This document shows positions 35,465-43,970 of a stretch of DNA of 64,000 bases, in pieces. Below the pieces are notes generated by a model. That model worked only from the letters and a program-made list of their open reading frames with translations. It was not told the origin of the DNA and ran no database searches. How positions within the stretch are numbered: position 1 is the first letter of the stretch; each line of letters opens with the position of its first letter. Location: contig JAAYVE010000045.1 in NCBI GenBank assembly GCA_012517315.1, positions 1 to 64,000 of the forward strand, given 5' to 3'. A program made the translations under genes and the position numbers. This stretch comes from Deltaproteobacteria bacterium (lineage in GTDB: Bacteria; Desulfobacterota; Syntrophobacteria; Syntrophobacterales; Syntrophobacteraceae).

Positions 35465-35944
35465 TCAGCTTCCCTGCTCAGTCTCGTCTCTCGCGCCAGG
35501 GAGGAGCGTCCGCAGGATATCCTCCTTCCCGACGATACCCACAAGCCTGCCTTTCTCCACCACGGGGAGTGTGTGAAACTTGCGCTCTACCATGAGCGTG
35601 GCCATTTGTTCCAGCGTGGTCTCCGGATCAATACTCACGGGATCCTCACTCATGGCGTCGGACACCGTGGCGGCGGCAATCTTCTTCATATCCTTCTCCA
35701 GGGTCTTGTAGGAAGCGAGCGGGATCAGCCCGTCCAGGAGAGTGAAAACCGGAGGCAGAGGGAGTCTTTTCTGCTGTGCGATGAGGTCGCTCTGGCATAA
35801 GATTCCCTTCAGTTTTCCCTCCCTGTCCACCACCGGTGCCCCGTTGATTCTTCTTTCCAGCAGCACCTTTGCTGCCTCTACGATGGGAGTCTCAGGGAAG
35901 AAAGTGACCATTTGGGACGTCATGATGTCCTTTGCTTTGAGCAT
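35465..35944 (-). CDS. Tandem CBS-domain protein
   Basis: The 159-residue protein consists of two CBS motifs (a Bateman module): KAKDIMTSQMVTFFPETPIVEAA...GAPVVDREGKLKGILCQSDLI and TVSDAMSEDPVSIDPETTLEQMA...LPVVEKGRLVGIVGKEDIL. Stand-alone pairs bind adenosine nucleotides and usually regulate partner proteins. GAGGAAC lies six bases before the ATG; twelve codons upstream in frame are unsupported. It converges with recJ and its partner is unknown. Confidence 0.93.
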   Translation of the reverse strand: MLKAKDIMTSQMVTFFPETPIVEAAKVLLERRINGAPVVDREGKLKGILCQSDLIAQQKRLPLPPVFTLLDGLIPLASYKTLEKDMKKIAAATVSDAMSEDPVSIDPETTLEQMATLMVERKFHTLPVVEKGRLVGIVGKEDILRTLLPGARDETEQGS

Positions 35945-36250
35945 GGCATGTTCCTCAATGGATGCTGCGCGCCTGGGCATTTCTGGATAGCCTGTCGGAA
36001 CACCCGAAGGCGCGAAAAAAATTGCGTGAAGGGCGAAAACGATTGCCCCAGCCCGGGAAGCATTGCGCGGAGAAGGGTATGAATGCGTTACGGGTTCAAT
36101 ATAGGCAAAATTTCGGGGTGGTGAAAGACCAAAAGACTGAAGGTAAACTAGAATTGTGACAACGGGGGTCGTCGGGGATGCCGTCTGCTGTCCCGAGATC
36201 GGGGGAAAGATTCGTCATGGCTTCGTCTTCAGAAGCGGCATTCCTGGAAA
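35945..36250. other. 306-bp intergenic stretch
   Basis: This lies between the CBS gene start and the end of the unknown minus-strand gene. It is moderately AT-rich and probably holds the CBS promoter, but I can point to no clear boxes. No gene is visible. Confidence 0.35.
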
Positions 36251-36787
36251 TCAGCATATGGAGGAGATTTCTTTCTGCCGTTTTCTGATACGCTCCGAGA
36301 GACGTTCCTGTATTTGCACCGCACGCGCTCCCTCTTCGCGGTCCAGGAGCCTGGATGAAACGATGATGTCTGCGGGGCTGCCGCTCTTGGCGATTTCCTG
36401 GGTGATGGCGCATGCCAGTTGGAATCCCGTCAGCACGCGGTACTCGTCTGGGGGAAGAAAGGTTTCCAGTTGCACATAGGCGATCTCCAGGGAGTTTCGC
36501 ATTTCACAACAAGGGTTTTCCTGGATCTCTTCCCGAATGGCGTCTCTGATAGTTTGCTTGGGGTAGGGAAGCTCGGACTCCTCTGCAACGGACAGGGAGC
36601 ATTGTTCCAAAAAAGCCAGGTAATTCTCGATGATATCCGTTCTCGCCTCATGAGAGTGGTGAGAGGATTTCGCCGCCAGGTAAGGGGGCATGGGTAATCG
36701 CCTTTTGTCCTGAAGAATCTTGGAAAAAACCTGGTCCTTTCTGCCCGTGCGATTCCTTCTGGGTACGCTCTTTGTTTCCAACTGCAT
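36251..36787 (-). CDS. Hypothetical protein
   Basis: The 178-residue protein has a basic N-terminus (VPRRNRTGRKDQVF), then mostly helical, charged sequence (SHHSHEARTDIIENYLAFLEQCSLS, AIREEIQENPCCEMRNSLEIAYVQLETFL) and a C-terminal amphipathic run (ERLSERIRKRQKEISSI). I recognise no family. An AAAGG motif seven bases before the ATG at 36787 sets the start; the open frame upstream crosses a large inverted repeat and is not believable as coding. Helical, cysteine-poor and soluble, it could be a regulatory or structural protein. The long hairpin in its leader may control it. Confidence 0.6.
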   Translation of the reverse strand: MQLETKSVPRRNRTGRKDQVFSKILQDKRRLPMPPYLAAKSSHHSHEARTDIIENYLAFLEQCSLSVAEESELPYPKQTIRDAIREEIQENPCCEMRNSLEIAYVQLETFLPPDEYRVLTGFQLACAITQEIAKSGSPADIIVSSRLLDREEGARAVQIQERLSERIRKRQKEISSIC

Positions 36788-36853
36788 GAAGAAACCTTTC
36801 CCGTAAGTCGATAAAATCAAGCCCTCCGTTGGGCAAATACCGGAAAAGATAGT

Positions 36854-36893
36854 CAAGAGCCGGCGGTCAGGCGGGACGGACCGCCGGCTCTTG
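36854..36893. repeat. 15-bp perfect inverted repeat in a gene leader
   Basis: CAAGAGCCGGCGGTC (36854-36868) and GACCGCCGGCTCTTG (36879-36893) form a perfect 15-bp stem with a 10-base loop, about 67 bp upstream of the hypothetical gene. It has no T-run on either strand. It may be a terminator from the thioredoxin-reductase side, a leader structure or a mobile repeat. Confidence 0.8.
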
Positions 36894-37172
36894 AGGCTGA
36901 GTGAGACAGAGCGAGCAGATGATCGCATCCTATCCGTTTTGGCGGGCAAAGAAATTGGGTGAGGACAGTATTTGTTCGGACAAATTGCAGTATATGTGGG
37001 GGTAGGGTACAAGCGACCATCTGCGTTTCACATACAAACATCGGTGCCGGAAGGCCGGCGTCGAAAGACCTCGTGCACGCGCACCCTCAAGACTTCCCGT
37101 TGAGACTCATGGCCCGGGAGAATCGTTTGAACCCAAATGAAATCCCACAGCCAGGCGGCGGGTCCCATAAGG

Positions 37173-37239
37173 AAGAGAGAGCCAGGAAGGAGGAGGGGGA
37201 CCTGACTCTCTCTTTGAGGAGGAAAGAGTGTCTCTTTCC
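37173..37239 (-). terminator. Two hairpins downstream of the PDO-thioredoxin reductase gene
   Basis: First after the stop comes GGAAAGAG-TGT-CTCTTTCC (37221-37239, perfect 8-bp stem). Then AAGAGAGAGCCAGG (37173-37186) pairs with CCTGACTCTCTCTT (37201-37214) with one mismatch. Both lie between the stop and the next minus-strand gene. The rest of the 473-bp gap (36788-37260) contains the 15-bp inverted repeat and no gene. Confidence 0.6.
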
Positions 37240-37260
37240 GATTTCATTATAATGCGGGCG

Positions 37261-38916
37261 TCAAGAGGGAGCCCCCGACGTCTGGCGGGATGTTTCGTCT
37301 TTCCAGTAAGGGTGCATCAGGTCTTCAAAAACGGAGATGGCCGCTTCGGCACCCTGACCCATGGCCGTAATGATCTGCTTGTATCCCCCCTCAACGTCGC
37401 CCGCGGAATAAATTCCGCGGATGTTGGTCCGGTGGTGGGCATCCCGCTGGATGAATCCGTCAGCGGTGAGTTGAATGCCTGTCTTCACGGCGAGATCCAC
37501 AGAAGGCGTATACCCGATGGCGATGAAAATCCCGTCTGTTGCCGCGGTGAAACTCTCCCCCGTCTTGTTGTTGTACAACACGACCTCCCTTACGCGCTCC
37601 TGTCCCTTGATTTCCTTCACCTCCGTATTCCAGAGAACAGGGATTTCGTTTGCGAAAGCGGTGCGTGTCAAATGCTCCTGGGCCCGGAAGCGATCCCGCC
37701 GGTGGACGATTGTGACCTTCACGCCGATATTGTAAAGGTGAAGCGCTTCGGTGAGGGCGCTGTTTCCCCCTCCCACGACCAGGACCTTCTTGCCCTTGAA
37801 AAGGGGGCCGTCGCAGGTGGCACAATAGCTCACCCCACGCCCCGTCAACCGGGACTCACCGGGAACGTCGAGCCTGCGGTAATTCGCCCCCGTCGCCAGA
37901 ATGACCGCACGGGTGAGAAACTTCCTCCGGTTGGTGATCACCTGAATGGGGTCTCCCGGAACCAATTCCGTCACTTCCTCTCCCTGGAAAATCTGGACGT
38001 ATTCCAGGGCGTGGCTGACGGTGATGTCCACCAAAGTCTTCCCGGGGACCCGTGTGAAACCTGGATAGTTCTCCACTATGGGCGTGATGGCGACCTGCCC
38101 CCCAAGAGGTCCCTTCTCAATGACTGCGGTGCTGAGGCCGCTGCGCACTGTGTAGATGCCTGCCACCAGCCCAGCGGGACCTCCCCCGACAATCACCACG
38201 TCCGTTCGGACCTCCGCCGCATCGCTTTCAGGAATGAAAACATTCTGCTGTTCCATTTTGAGGAGGGAGAGCATGAAGAGTTCCTCCGGAAGAGCGCCCT
38301 GAGCGATCAGCACCTCGTTGGCATAGGTCTGGGGAACACTGAAGGCCGAGTACTGCTCGGCAAGGTCCGGATTGCACTGAATATCGATCATCTGCAGGGA
38401 GAGGAGTTCAGGCTTCTCCACCACAGCCTTGAGTGCAACCAACGCCTGTTCTGGACAATAAGGGCAGGTCGGGCTCACAAACACCTTCATCTCTCGGGGG
38501 GAATCGATCTGGTTGAGAACCTTCACGGACTGCTCGCCCAGGTTCGCCGATCGCAACCCGATAATGAGAATGGCCCCAAGAAGAGTCCGTCCCTCCTCTC
38601 CGTAAGGCACTCCCAGGTAACGGATGGAGTAACGCTCCGGGTCGAAAAGGATCGTTGGTGAACGGTCCACATTCCATTGGGCGGCAAACGGGTGGTCCAG
38701 ATTGAATTCCTTGAAATCGATCTTCTTGGAAAGGTTCCTGAAAGATCGGAGAGTCTCCCGCGCAGCGCGGTTCAGCACATCGTTTTCACCGTCCCGGGTG
38801 AAGAGGTAGATGGGAACCGAGAAAGGGAGTGTCGCGAAGAGCTTTTTCAACTGCTCTTCGATTTCTCCACGCAGGGCATTGGGGGGGTCCGGATTCGACC
38901 TTCTTTGAGGCTGCAT
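37261..38916 (-). CDS. PDO-thioredoxin reductase fusion (AhpF-like)
   Basis: The 551-residue protein joins two thioredoxin-like folds (residues about 20-225) to a full thioredoxin reductase (about 240-545). The second thioredoxin fold carries an active dithiol SPTCPYCPEQ (Cys151, Cys154). The reductase has the FAD motif VVIVGGGPAGLVAG, the NAD(P)H motif VVGGGNSALTEA, the redox pair CATC (Cys365, Cys368) and the FAD C-terminal motif GIYSAGDVEGG. This matches the AhpF layout, in which electrons go from NAD(P)H to the N-terminal dithiol and then to a peroxiredoxin or other disulfide protein. No AhpC gene is adjacent. GGAGAAGG precedes the ATG. It probably feeds thiol peroxidases or disulfide repair. 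Confidence 0.9.
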   Translation of the reverse strand: MQPQRRSNPDPPNALRGEIEEQLKKLFATLPFSVPIYLFTRDGENDVLNRAARETLRSFRNLSKKIDFKEFNLDHPFAAQWNVDRSPTILFDPERYSIRYLGVPYGEEGRTLLGAILIIGLRSANLGEQSVKVLNQIDSPREMKVFVSPTCPYCPEQALVALKAVVEKPELLSLQMIDIQCNPDLAEQYSAFSVPQTYANEVLIAQGALPEELFMLSLLKMEQQNVFIPESDAAEVRTDVVIVGGGPAGLVAGIYTVRSGLSTAVIEKGPLGGQVAITPIVENYPGFTRVPGKTLVDITVSHALEYVQIFQGEEVTELVPGDPIQVITNRRKFLTRAVILATGANYRRLDVPGESRLTGRGVSYCATCDGPLFKGKKVLVVGGGNSALTEALHLYNIGVKVTIVHRRDRFRAQEHLTRTAFANEIPVLWNTEVKEIKGQERVREVVLYNNKTGESFTAATDGIFIAIGYTPSVDLAVKTGIQLTADGFIQRDAHHRTNIRGIYSAGDVEGGYKQIITAMGQGAEAAISVFEDLMHPYWKDETSRQTSGAPS

Positions 38917-39000
38917 GATTGCCTTCTCCAGTTCTCATTGATGGACACGCATGATGCAAACAACTTGACCGCCGGGGGGGCCCGCGACCAAACCGATGCG

Positions 39001-39438
39001 TCATTGCAGGTTCTCGAAGTATGCGTCCGTCACTCCATCGAGCAAAAGAAACGATTGTAGCCGAATGGCGAAAACCTCCGCGTCGGGATACGCCGCCAGA
39101 GCACTGAGATGAGGGTGCCCATCGAGGAGCCGTCTAAGGATTTCCTCTCGCTTGGTTCCGTCTTCCAGCGACTGGAATCGGCCGTACACGGTGAGGGCCC
39201 TAACTGGAGACATGTGCGGCGTCTCCCCCCGTTCCCGCGTGTCAACGAGGAGGCTGACCAGGGGGTTTTCCTGCATGTTTTGAAACTTGCGGCTCCCCCT
39301 TTGAGTGATCATGTAGACGGTTTGCCCCGATTCATCCGTCAGGTAAGCCATGAGAGAACAATGGGGCTGATTTCGGGAGCAAGTGGCCAAAACACAACTG
39401 CGGCTCTCTTTGAGCAACCGAATCATCGTCTCACGCAT
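39001..39438 (-). CDS. Pyridoxamine 5'-phosphate oxidase-like protein
   Basis: The 145-residue protein has the split-barrel flavin-binding fold of the PNPOx-like group: LLKESRSCVLATCSRNQPHCSLMAYLTDE, then VYMITQRGSRKFQNMQENPLVSLLVD. Members bind FMN, F420 or heme and act as small oxidoreductases or detoxification proteins, and the true pyridoxal enzyme is only one of them. A direct function cannot be given. GGAGAGAAGG lies before the ATG. It is followed on the same strand by the PDO-thioredoxin reductase gene after 84 bp, so both may be expressed together in redox stress. Confidence 0.82.
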   Translation of the reverse strand: MRETMIRLLKESRSCVLATCSRNQPHCSLMAYLTDESGQTVYMITQRGSRKFQNMQENPLVSLLVDTRERGETPHMSPVRALTVYGRFQSLEDGTKREEILRRLLDGHPHLSALAAYPDAEVFAIRLQSFLLLDGVTDAYFENLQ

Positions 39439-39628
39439 GATCCTTCTCTCCGATCTGTCCTGGATGCACCCGAATCCAGATTCGTGGTAAGGAGGTCATC
39501 ATTCTCCCCGTCTTAGGCCGGCACGCATTTCTCCTGAGTCACCTCCCCACGGCAAACATGCGTGCACCGGCCACCTTGCGGGACAGGAGCCGGGTTCGGA
39601 CAGGAAAAGCACAGGCTGGAAAAGGGAT

Positions 39629-40096
39629 CTACCCGGGCAGTCTGTTCATGCGCTCCTCCAAGAGCGCCACGTGCCCCTTTTCTTCCTCGATGATGGCCTC
39701 GAGATATTTTCGGGTTTGTTCATCTTCCACAAAGCCGCTGAGGATCTCGTAAAAGGTGATGCTGTCCTGTTCGAAACCCATGGCCACCTCGAGGAGGGAC
39801 CTCTCGTCGGAGATTGCGGAAAAATCCACCTCCTCCAGCGAAAAACCATGATCTTCAATGGCTTCTTGAAGAAAGGTGCCGCTCAGCCTGCTCAAGAGGG
39901 ATTCGATTCCGCCGATGCCGGCGGATCGTTTTGTTTTGAGGAACCATTCCCTGTGGCGGAGTTCATCGTTGGCAATCTCATGGAGCATTTCCATGAGCTT
40001 AGGTTCCTTCAGATCCGCCGCAGCTTTTCTATAGAAATACTCTCCATTCTCTTCAATACGGATGGCCAGATCGAATATCTCAGAAGCAGAAAACAA
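39629..40096 (-). CDS. Rubrerythrin-like ferritin-fold protein
   Basis: The protein (155 residues from TTG at 40096) is a four-helix diiron-type protein. Helix pairs carry EENGEYFYRKAA, IANDELRHREWFL, EVAMGFEQDSITFYEIL and IEEEKGHVALLEERM, giving the expected E..E/H ligand pattern. It has no rubredoxin CxxC pair. The TTG start is chosen because GGAGG lies eight bases upstream and the N-terminus then aligns with family members (FSASEIFDLAIRIEENG); a longer frame has unrelated sequence. It is likely a peroxide or oxygen scavenger. It sits on the same strand as the PNPOx-like gene with 190 bp between. Confidence 0.83.
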   Translation of the reverse strand: MFSASEIFDLAIRIEENGEYFYRKAAADLKEPKLMEMLHEIANDELRHREWFLKTKRSAGIGGIESLLSRLSGTFLQEAIEDHGFSLEEVDFSAISDERSLLEVAMGFEQDSITFYEILSGFVEDEQTRKYLEAIIEEEKGHVALLEERMNRLPG

Positions 40097-40420
40097 AACC
40101 CTTCCTCCATCTGGTAGACGAGGAGAGATAACGCCTCCCAAACAAACAAATCGTCTCCCCCGATACGCCGTCACTAAATGCCCATACCGTTTAGCCGCGA
40201 CCACACGGCCATCCGGGGGGATGAGAGTCACCTGGAACGGGGAGTAGCGCCCGGACCATCTCCCGGCAACGTGTCCGGCTTAGCATGAACCTTCGGTCGG
40301 ACGGAACCTACTTCACCACAAGCAGGAAGAGTTTCTGGAAGGAGAGTCATCCGCGTGATTCCCGTTCCTGTCTTTTTCGTGATGTCCCGAGATCATGCCG
40401 GGTTCTCGCCAGCCTTCCCC
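40097..40420. other. 324-bp intergenic stretch
   Basis: This lies between the rubrerythrin-like gene start and the MucR gene end. A weak CCGGAC..GTCCGG inverted repeat (near 40251-40278) could be part of a terminator after mucR. No gene, tRNA or promoter is convincing. Confidence 0.35.
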
Positions 40421-40921
40421 TTATGACTCAACAGGTCCTGCAGCCTCCACCCCCGCCTCATTTCGCTTGAGCTTTCTTTCCTCCTGGAATTTCACAAGAT
40501 TGGGTGGCAGTCCTCTTTTCTTGGCGGCGACGCTTCGTGCCCGGGACAGGGACTTGGCGGAAAGGGACTGGCGCAGGGGAAATCCCCATTTTCTCTTGTA
40601 CTCGCGGGGAGAAAGACCATGAGAACTGAGGTGCTTCGTAGTGAGTTGCCGCATTTCGGTCCCGCACTCCAGGCAGATGATTTTGTCTTCCCGAATGGAA
40701 TCCTTCGGGTTCGGTCCCTCAGCGCCTTTTCCCTCTGCGACCTTCTCTTCAGGGCCCTGTCCGAATTCCATGAACGAGCCCTCCATCTCGCATTTCTGCA
40801 TGGCTTGGAGTGCATTGAAGACCTGTCCCAGGGAGAGGACGATCTCGTTGGAAGCCATGGACCTTGTGGACACCTGAGTCTGAACGATTTCAGACGCGAT
40901 TTCGAGAAGCCTTTTGGTCAT
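40421..40921 (-). CDS. MucR/Ros family zinc-finger regulator
   Basis: The 166-residue protein belongs to the MucR/Ros family of prokaryotic zinc-finger DNA-binding proteins. The core is IICLECGTEMRQLTTKHLSSHGLSPREYKRKWGFP, with zinc ligands Cys-x2-Cys and two histidines, followed by a basic C-terminus (ARSVAAKKRG). The N-terminal half is helical and probably drives oligomerisation. Such proteins bind AT-rich, low-information sites and control many genes, often their own. GGGAG eight bases upstream fixes the start at 40921. The upstream region is the most AT-rich part of the window, consistent with autoregulation. Confidence 0.88.
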   Translation of the reverse strand: MTKRLLEIASEIVQTQVSTRSMASNEIVLSLGQVFNALQAMQKCEMEGSFMEFGQGPEEKVAEGKGAEGPNPKDSIREDKIICLECGTEMRQLTTKHLSSHGLSPREYKRKWGFPLRQSLSAKSLSRARSVAAKKRGLPPNLVKFQEERKLKRNEAGVEAAGPVES

Positions 40922-41589
40922 GCTGCTGCTCCCCACGCTTTGAGGTTATTGAAAATTGAGACATGCACAGTGCATTTTCAAACGTTTATGCTGTGTAATA
41001 CCTAGATGTAATTTTTAAAATTCCTGATTAAATATAGAATACTCTTGAATCCATGTAAACGATCTTTTGGTCCTGGAACCACGCCGACAGGCAATAATGA
41101 TTTCACTTTTCGTACATCTTCAAGAAATGACTCCGCAGGACCACAGCTGGATGAAACGAACTCGGTTCAACAAATCGGGTTCCCATCGCGGTTTTTTCTG
41201 TTTCGTTAGTTACTGGAACCACTTCAAAGGGCGGGAATTCAGATTGAATGTTTATATAAGGGCTTCAGGGATGAGGCAAAATCTTCGAAAGACATGTTAA
41301 GAACGAATTCGATGCATTCAAGGGATGAGAGACGGACAGGCGAAAGAAATTTATAGGGTTGTTAAATGTTTCCTTTTTGGTATGATAATATGCTCATTTC
41401 AGTCGGGACTTCCTCAGACGGGACATCAGATGACGACCTCTCGTTGCGTGGCATTTCAACGATCAGAAGGGAATCAAGTATTGCGGGTCGGTCTTCCAGG
41501 GGCGGGTCGGGATTCGAATTCACGAATGACCCCCGGCATCCGATAACCCATGAGAACCTTTTCTCATCACACGACAGGGCGGTGAATCG
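40922..41589. other. 668-bp AT-rich intergenic region with palindrome
   Basis: This divergent gap between mucR and the HDOD gene contains a clearly AT-rich stretch (about 40950-41060 and 41340-41395). The perfect inverted repeat ATGCAC-A-GTGCAT (40963-40975) lies 42 bp before mucR. On the plus strand TTGTTA (41359-41364), 16 bp and TATGAT (41381-41386) form a possible promoter for the HDOD gene. No coding sequence is convincing. Confidence 0.5.
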
Positions 41590-42804
41590 ATGACCATGGA
41601 AAGAGATACCGTATCAGGCATCCTCCGGCGACTGGAATCAGGCTACCAGCTTCCTCCCCTGTCCGTCATCGCTATGAAGCTCATGGAACTGGCCTCCAGC
41701 GAGACCTCCTCCATCAATGACATGGTGGAACTCGTGGAAAAAGACCCCTCCCTTGCCGTACGTTTGCTGAACCTTGCCAACAGCGTTTTCTTTTCCGCGG
41801 GGCGTAGGGTCTCCACTCTCAAACAGGCGGCTATCCGTCTGGGGAGCAATAACCTGAAGATGATGGCCCTCTCCATTTCCCTTCGAGGGGCATTTCCCAT
41901 GGGCCGCATTCAGCAGTTCGATTATGAGCAGTTCTGGAGGCTTTCCATTTATAGGGCTCTCATCACGCGTTCGCTTGCCGAGCAGTCCGAGGTCTGCAAC
42001 CCTGAAGAGGCGTTTGTTGCAGGCCTCACCACGGAGATCGGTCTGCCCATCTTTTTCGATCTCTACATCAAGGGCAAAGACGAGCAATTCGATCTTTCCA
42101 TGGAACCACTGGAGGATTTGCTGGCAAGGGAGAGGGAACACTTCGGGCTTGATCACCGGCAGGTGGGGAAGGCCGCCCTGAAATACTGGAAGTTCCCCGA
42201 ACACATGATCGTTTGTCAGAGTTCATACGGGGAACGGGCCAGAAAAGGCGATGGGCCCATATTGTGCACTCTGGGAGAGATGGCTAGGTTGTTTTCCCTC
42301 ATGCTTTCCGACGAATCCGCCGATTTCAACGCCTTCTTCCAGGAGGCGGAGTGCACCCTGAAGCTGAATACGGAGGCGATTCACGAGACCATTCTCGATA
42401 CCTTTCACCGGGTTCAGAATATCGCAGAAAACCTGAAGGTGGAGATCAACAAGGAACACGATCTCATGGAGATCATGGAAAAGGCCAACAGAGCGCTCAT
42501 CAGAATCTCCGAACGCGTGGCCAAATTTGCCTCCGGTGCCGGGGGGAAGCGTCTGCCTTCATTTGAGTCCATCGACGAGGAGGAAAAGGCTGTAGCCCAC
42601 ACGTTGCAGGCGGTGGCTCATGAGATCCGCAATCCTCTGACGGCGGTGGGGGGATTCGCAAAGCGTTTGGCGGGTTCCCTGGATCCGCAATCACAGGTGG
42701 GAAGGTATGCGCAGGTGATATTGGAGGAGGCCTTAAGGCTCGAAAAGATTCTGTCCAGTATGCCCAAACAGGTCCGAAAGCCTTCTTCCTCCTCTTTCAA
42801 CTGA
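41590..42804 (+). CDS. HDOD-HisKA protein without ATPase domain
   Basis: The 404-residue protein has an N-terminal HDOD domain (residues about 15-210, LPPLSVIAMKLMELASS...DPSLAVRLLNLANSVFF...IRLGSNNLKMMALSIS, then FWRLSIYRALITRSLAEQS and FVAGLTTEIGLPI). A coiled middle part follows, ending in a histidine-kinase dimerisation box VAHEIRNPLTAVGGFAKRLAG (residues about 345-390). The protein stops soon after (SSMPKQVRKPSSSS), and the remaining 70 bp to the next gene has no room for an ATP-binding domain. So it has the phosphorylatable histidine region but no catalytic kinase part. HDOD proteins act in signalling, often upstream of polarity or cell-cycle control. Confidence 0.85.
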   Translation: MTMERDTVSGILRRLESGYQLPPLSVIAMKLMELASSETSSINDMVELVEKDPSLAVRLLNLANSVFFSAGRRVSTLKQAAIRLGSNNLKMMALSISLRGAFPMGRIQQFDYEQFWRLSIYRALITRSLAEQSEVCNPEEAFVAGLTTEIGLPIFFDLYIKGKDEQFDLSMEPLEDLLAREREHFGLDHRQVGKAALKYWKFPEHMIVCQSSYGERARKGDGPILCTLGEMARLFSLMLSDESADFNAFFQEAECTLKLNTEAIHETILDTFHRVQNIAENLKVEINKEHDLMEIMEKANRALIRISERVAKFASGAGGKRLPSFESIDEEEKAVAHTLQAVAHEIRNPLTAVGGFAKRLAGSLDPQSQVGRYAQVILEEALRLEKILSSMPKQVRKPSSSSFN

Positions 42805-42874
42805 GTGCCACGTATCCTCGACGATGACCGGCAGTGCCCGTGCCATGAACGGGCAGAGCGGCATCGCTCATCCC

Positions 42875-43900
42875 TCAAAACAATCGTAATTGCTGACGGG
42901 ATCGGTATTCAACCCCTAGGTGCTCGTATGCCAGGCGGGTGGCAAGACGACCGCGGGGAGTCTTGTTGAGATAGCCTTCCTGAATGAGATAGGGCTCGTA
43001 GACGTCCTCGAGCGTGTCGCGTTCCTCAGAAACCGCTGCCGCCAGAGTCTCTATGCCTACCGGCCCACCATCATATTTCTGGATGATGGTGGCGAGTATC
43101 TTTCGGTCCATCCGGTCGAAACCCCTCTCGTCCACGTCCAGCATCCTCAGGGCCATGTCGGCCACTTCACGGGTGATTTCACCATCTGCACGCACTTCCG
43201 CGTAATCGCGAACCCGGCGGAGAAGACGGTTGGCGATGCGAGGGGTGCCTCTGGACCGCCTGGCGATTTCACGGGCGCCCTTTTCCTGGATGCGGATGCC
43301 TAAAATGCGGGCGGAACGCAGGAGAATAGCCTGCAACTCATCAGGGCTGTAGAACTCCAGGCGCAGCGTGACTCCGAAACGGTCCCGCAGGGGAGGGGAG
43401 AGCAAGCCGGCACGGGTGGTGGCGCCCACCAGGGTGAAGGGGGGCAGATCCAGCTTGATGCTCCGTGCCGAGGGACCCTGGCCGATGATGATGTCCAGTT
43501 GGAAGTCCTCCATGGCCGGGGAGAGGATTTCCTCCACCACATGGTTGAGGCGGTGAATTTCGTCGATGAACAGGACGTCCCGGGGTTCCAGGTTGGTGAG
43601 GATGGCCGCGAGATCCCCCGGTCGCTCGATGACCGGTCCGGACGTGTTTCGCATGTTGACGCCAAGTTCGTTGCTGATGACGGTGGCGAGGGAGGTCTTG
43701 CCGAGTCCGGGGTGACCGTGGAAGAGCACGTGGTCGAGGGGTTCATGGCGCTGCTTGGCCGCAGCGATGAAGACCGCGAGGTTTTCCTTCACTTGGGTCT
43801 GCCCGACGTATTCGTCCAGGCGCCGCGGCCGCAGACTGCCTTCCACCGGCAGGTCTTCCTCTCTCGCCTTGGGCTCGATGACCCGGTCGACCATTTCCAT
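42875..43900 (-). CDS. ruvB: Holliday junction branch-migration helicase RuvB
   Basis: The 341-residue AAA+ protein has Walker [10 protein letters not shown], Walker [10 protein letters not shown], sensor [11 protein letters not shown] and the winged-helix C-terminal domain ([27 protein letters not shown]), all standard for RuvB. It drives branch migration of Holliday junctions with RuvA. AGGAG lies before the ATG. It is the last gene of the minus-strand ruvC-ruvA-ruvB cluster. Confidence 0.98.
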   Translation of the reverse strand: MEMVDRVIEPKAREEDLPVEGSLRPRRLDEYVGQTQVKENLAVFIAAAKQRHEPLDHVLFHGHPGLGKTSLATVISNELGVNMRNTSGPVIERPGDLAAILTNLEPRDVLFIDEIHRLNHVVEEILSPAMEDFQLDIIIGQGPSARSIKLDLPPFTLVGATTRAGLLSPPLRDRFGVTLRLEFYSPDELQAILLRSARILGIRIQEKGAREIARRSRGTPRIANRLLRRVRDYAEVRADGEITREVADMALRMLDVDERGFDRMDRKILATIIQKYDGGPVGIETLAAAVSEERDTLEDVYEPYLIQEGYLNKTPRGRLATRLAYEHLGVEYRSRQQLRLF

Positions 43901-43970
43901 GGCTCACTCCTGGGGATCGCCTTCTCCCCACTCCCGATGGTTCCGCTCCATAGCAGGCGTGCGTCCTGAA

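Noticed and set aside
37228-38661. Plus-strand open frame of 477 codons
   Set aside because: It is antisense to the AhpF-like fusion, whose FAD, NAD(P)H and dithiol motifs are all in the other strand.
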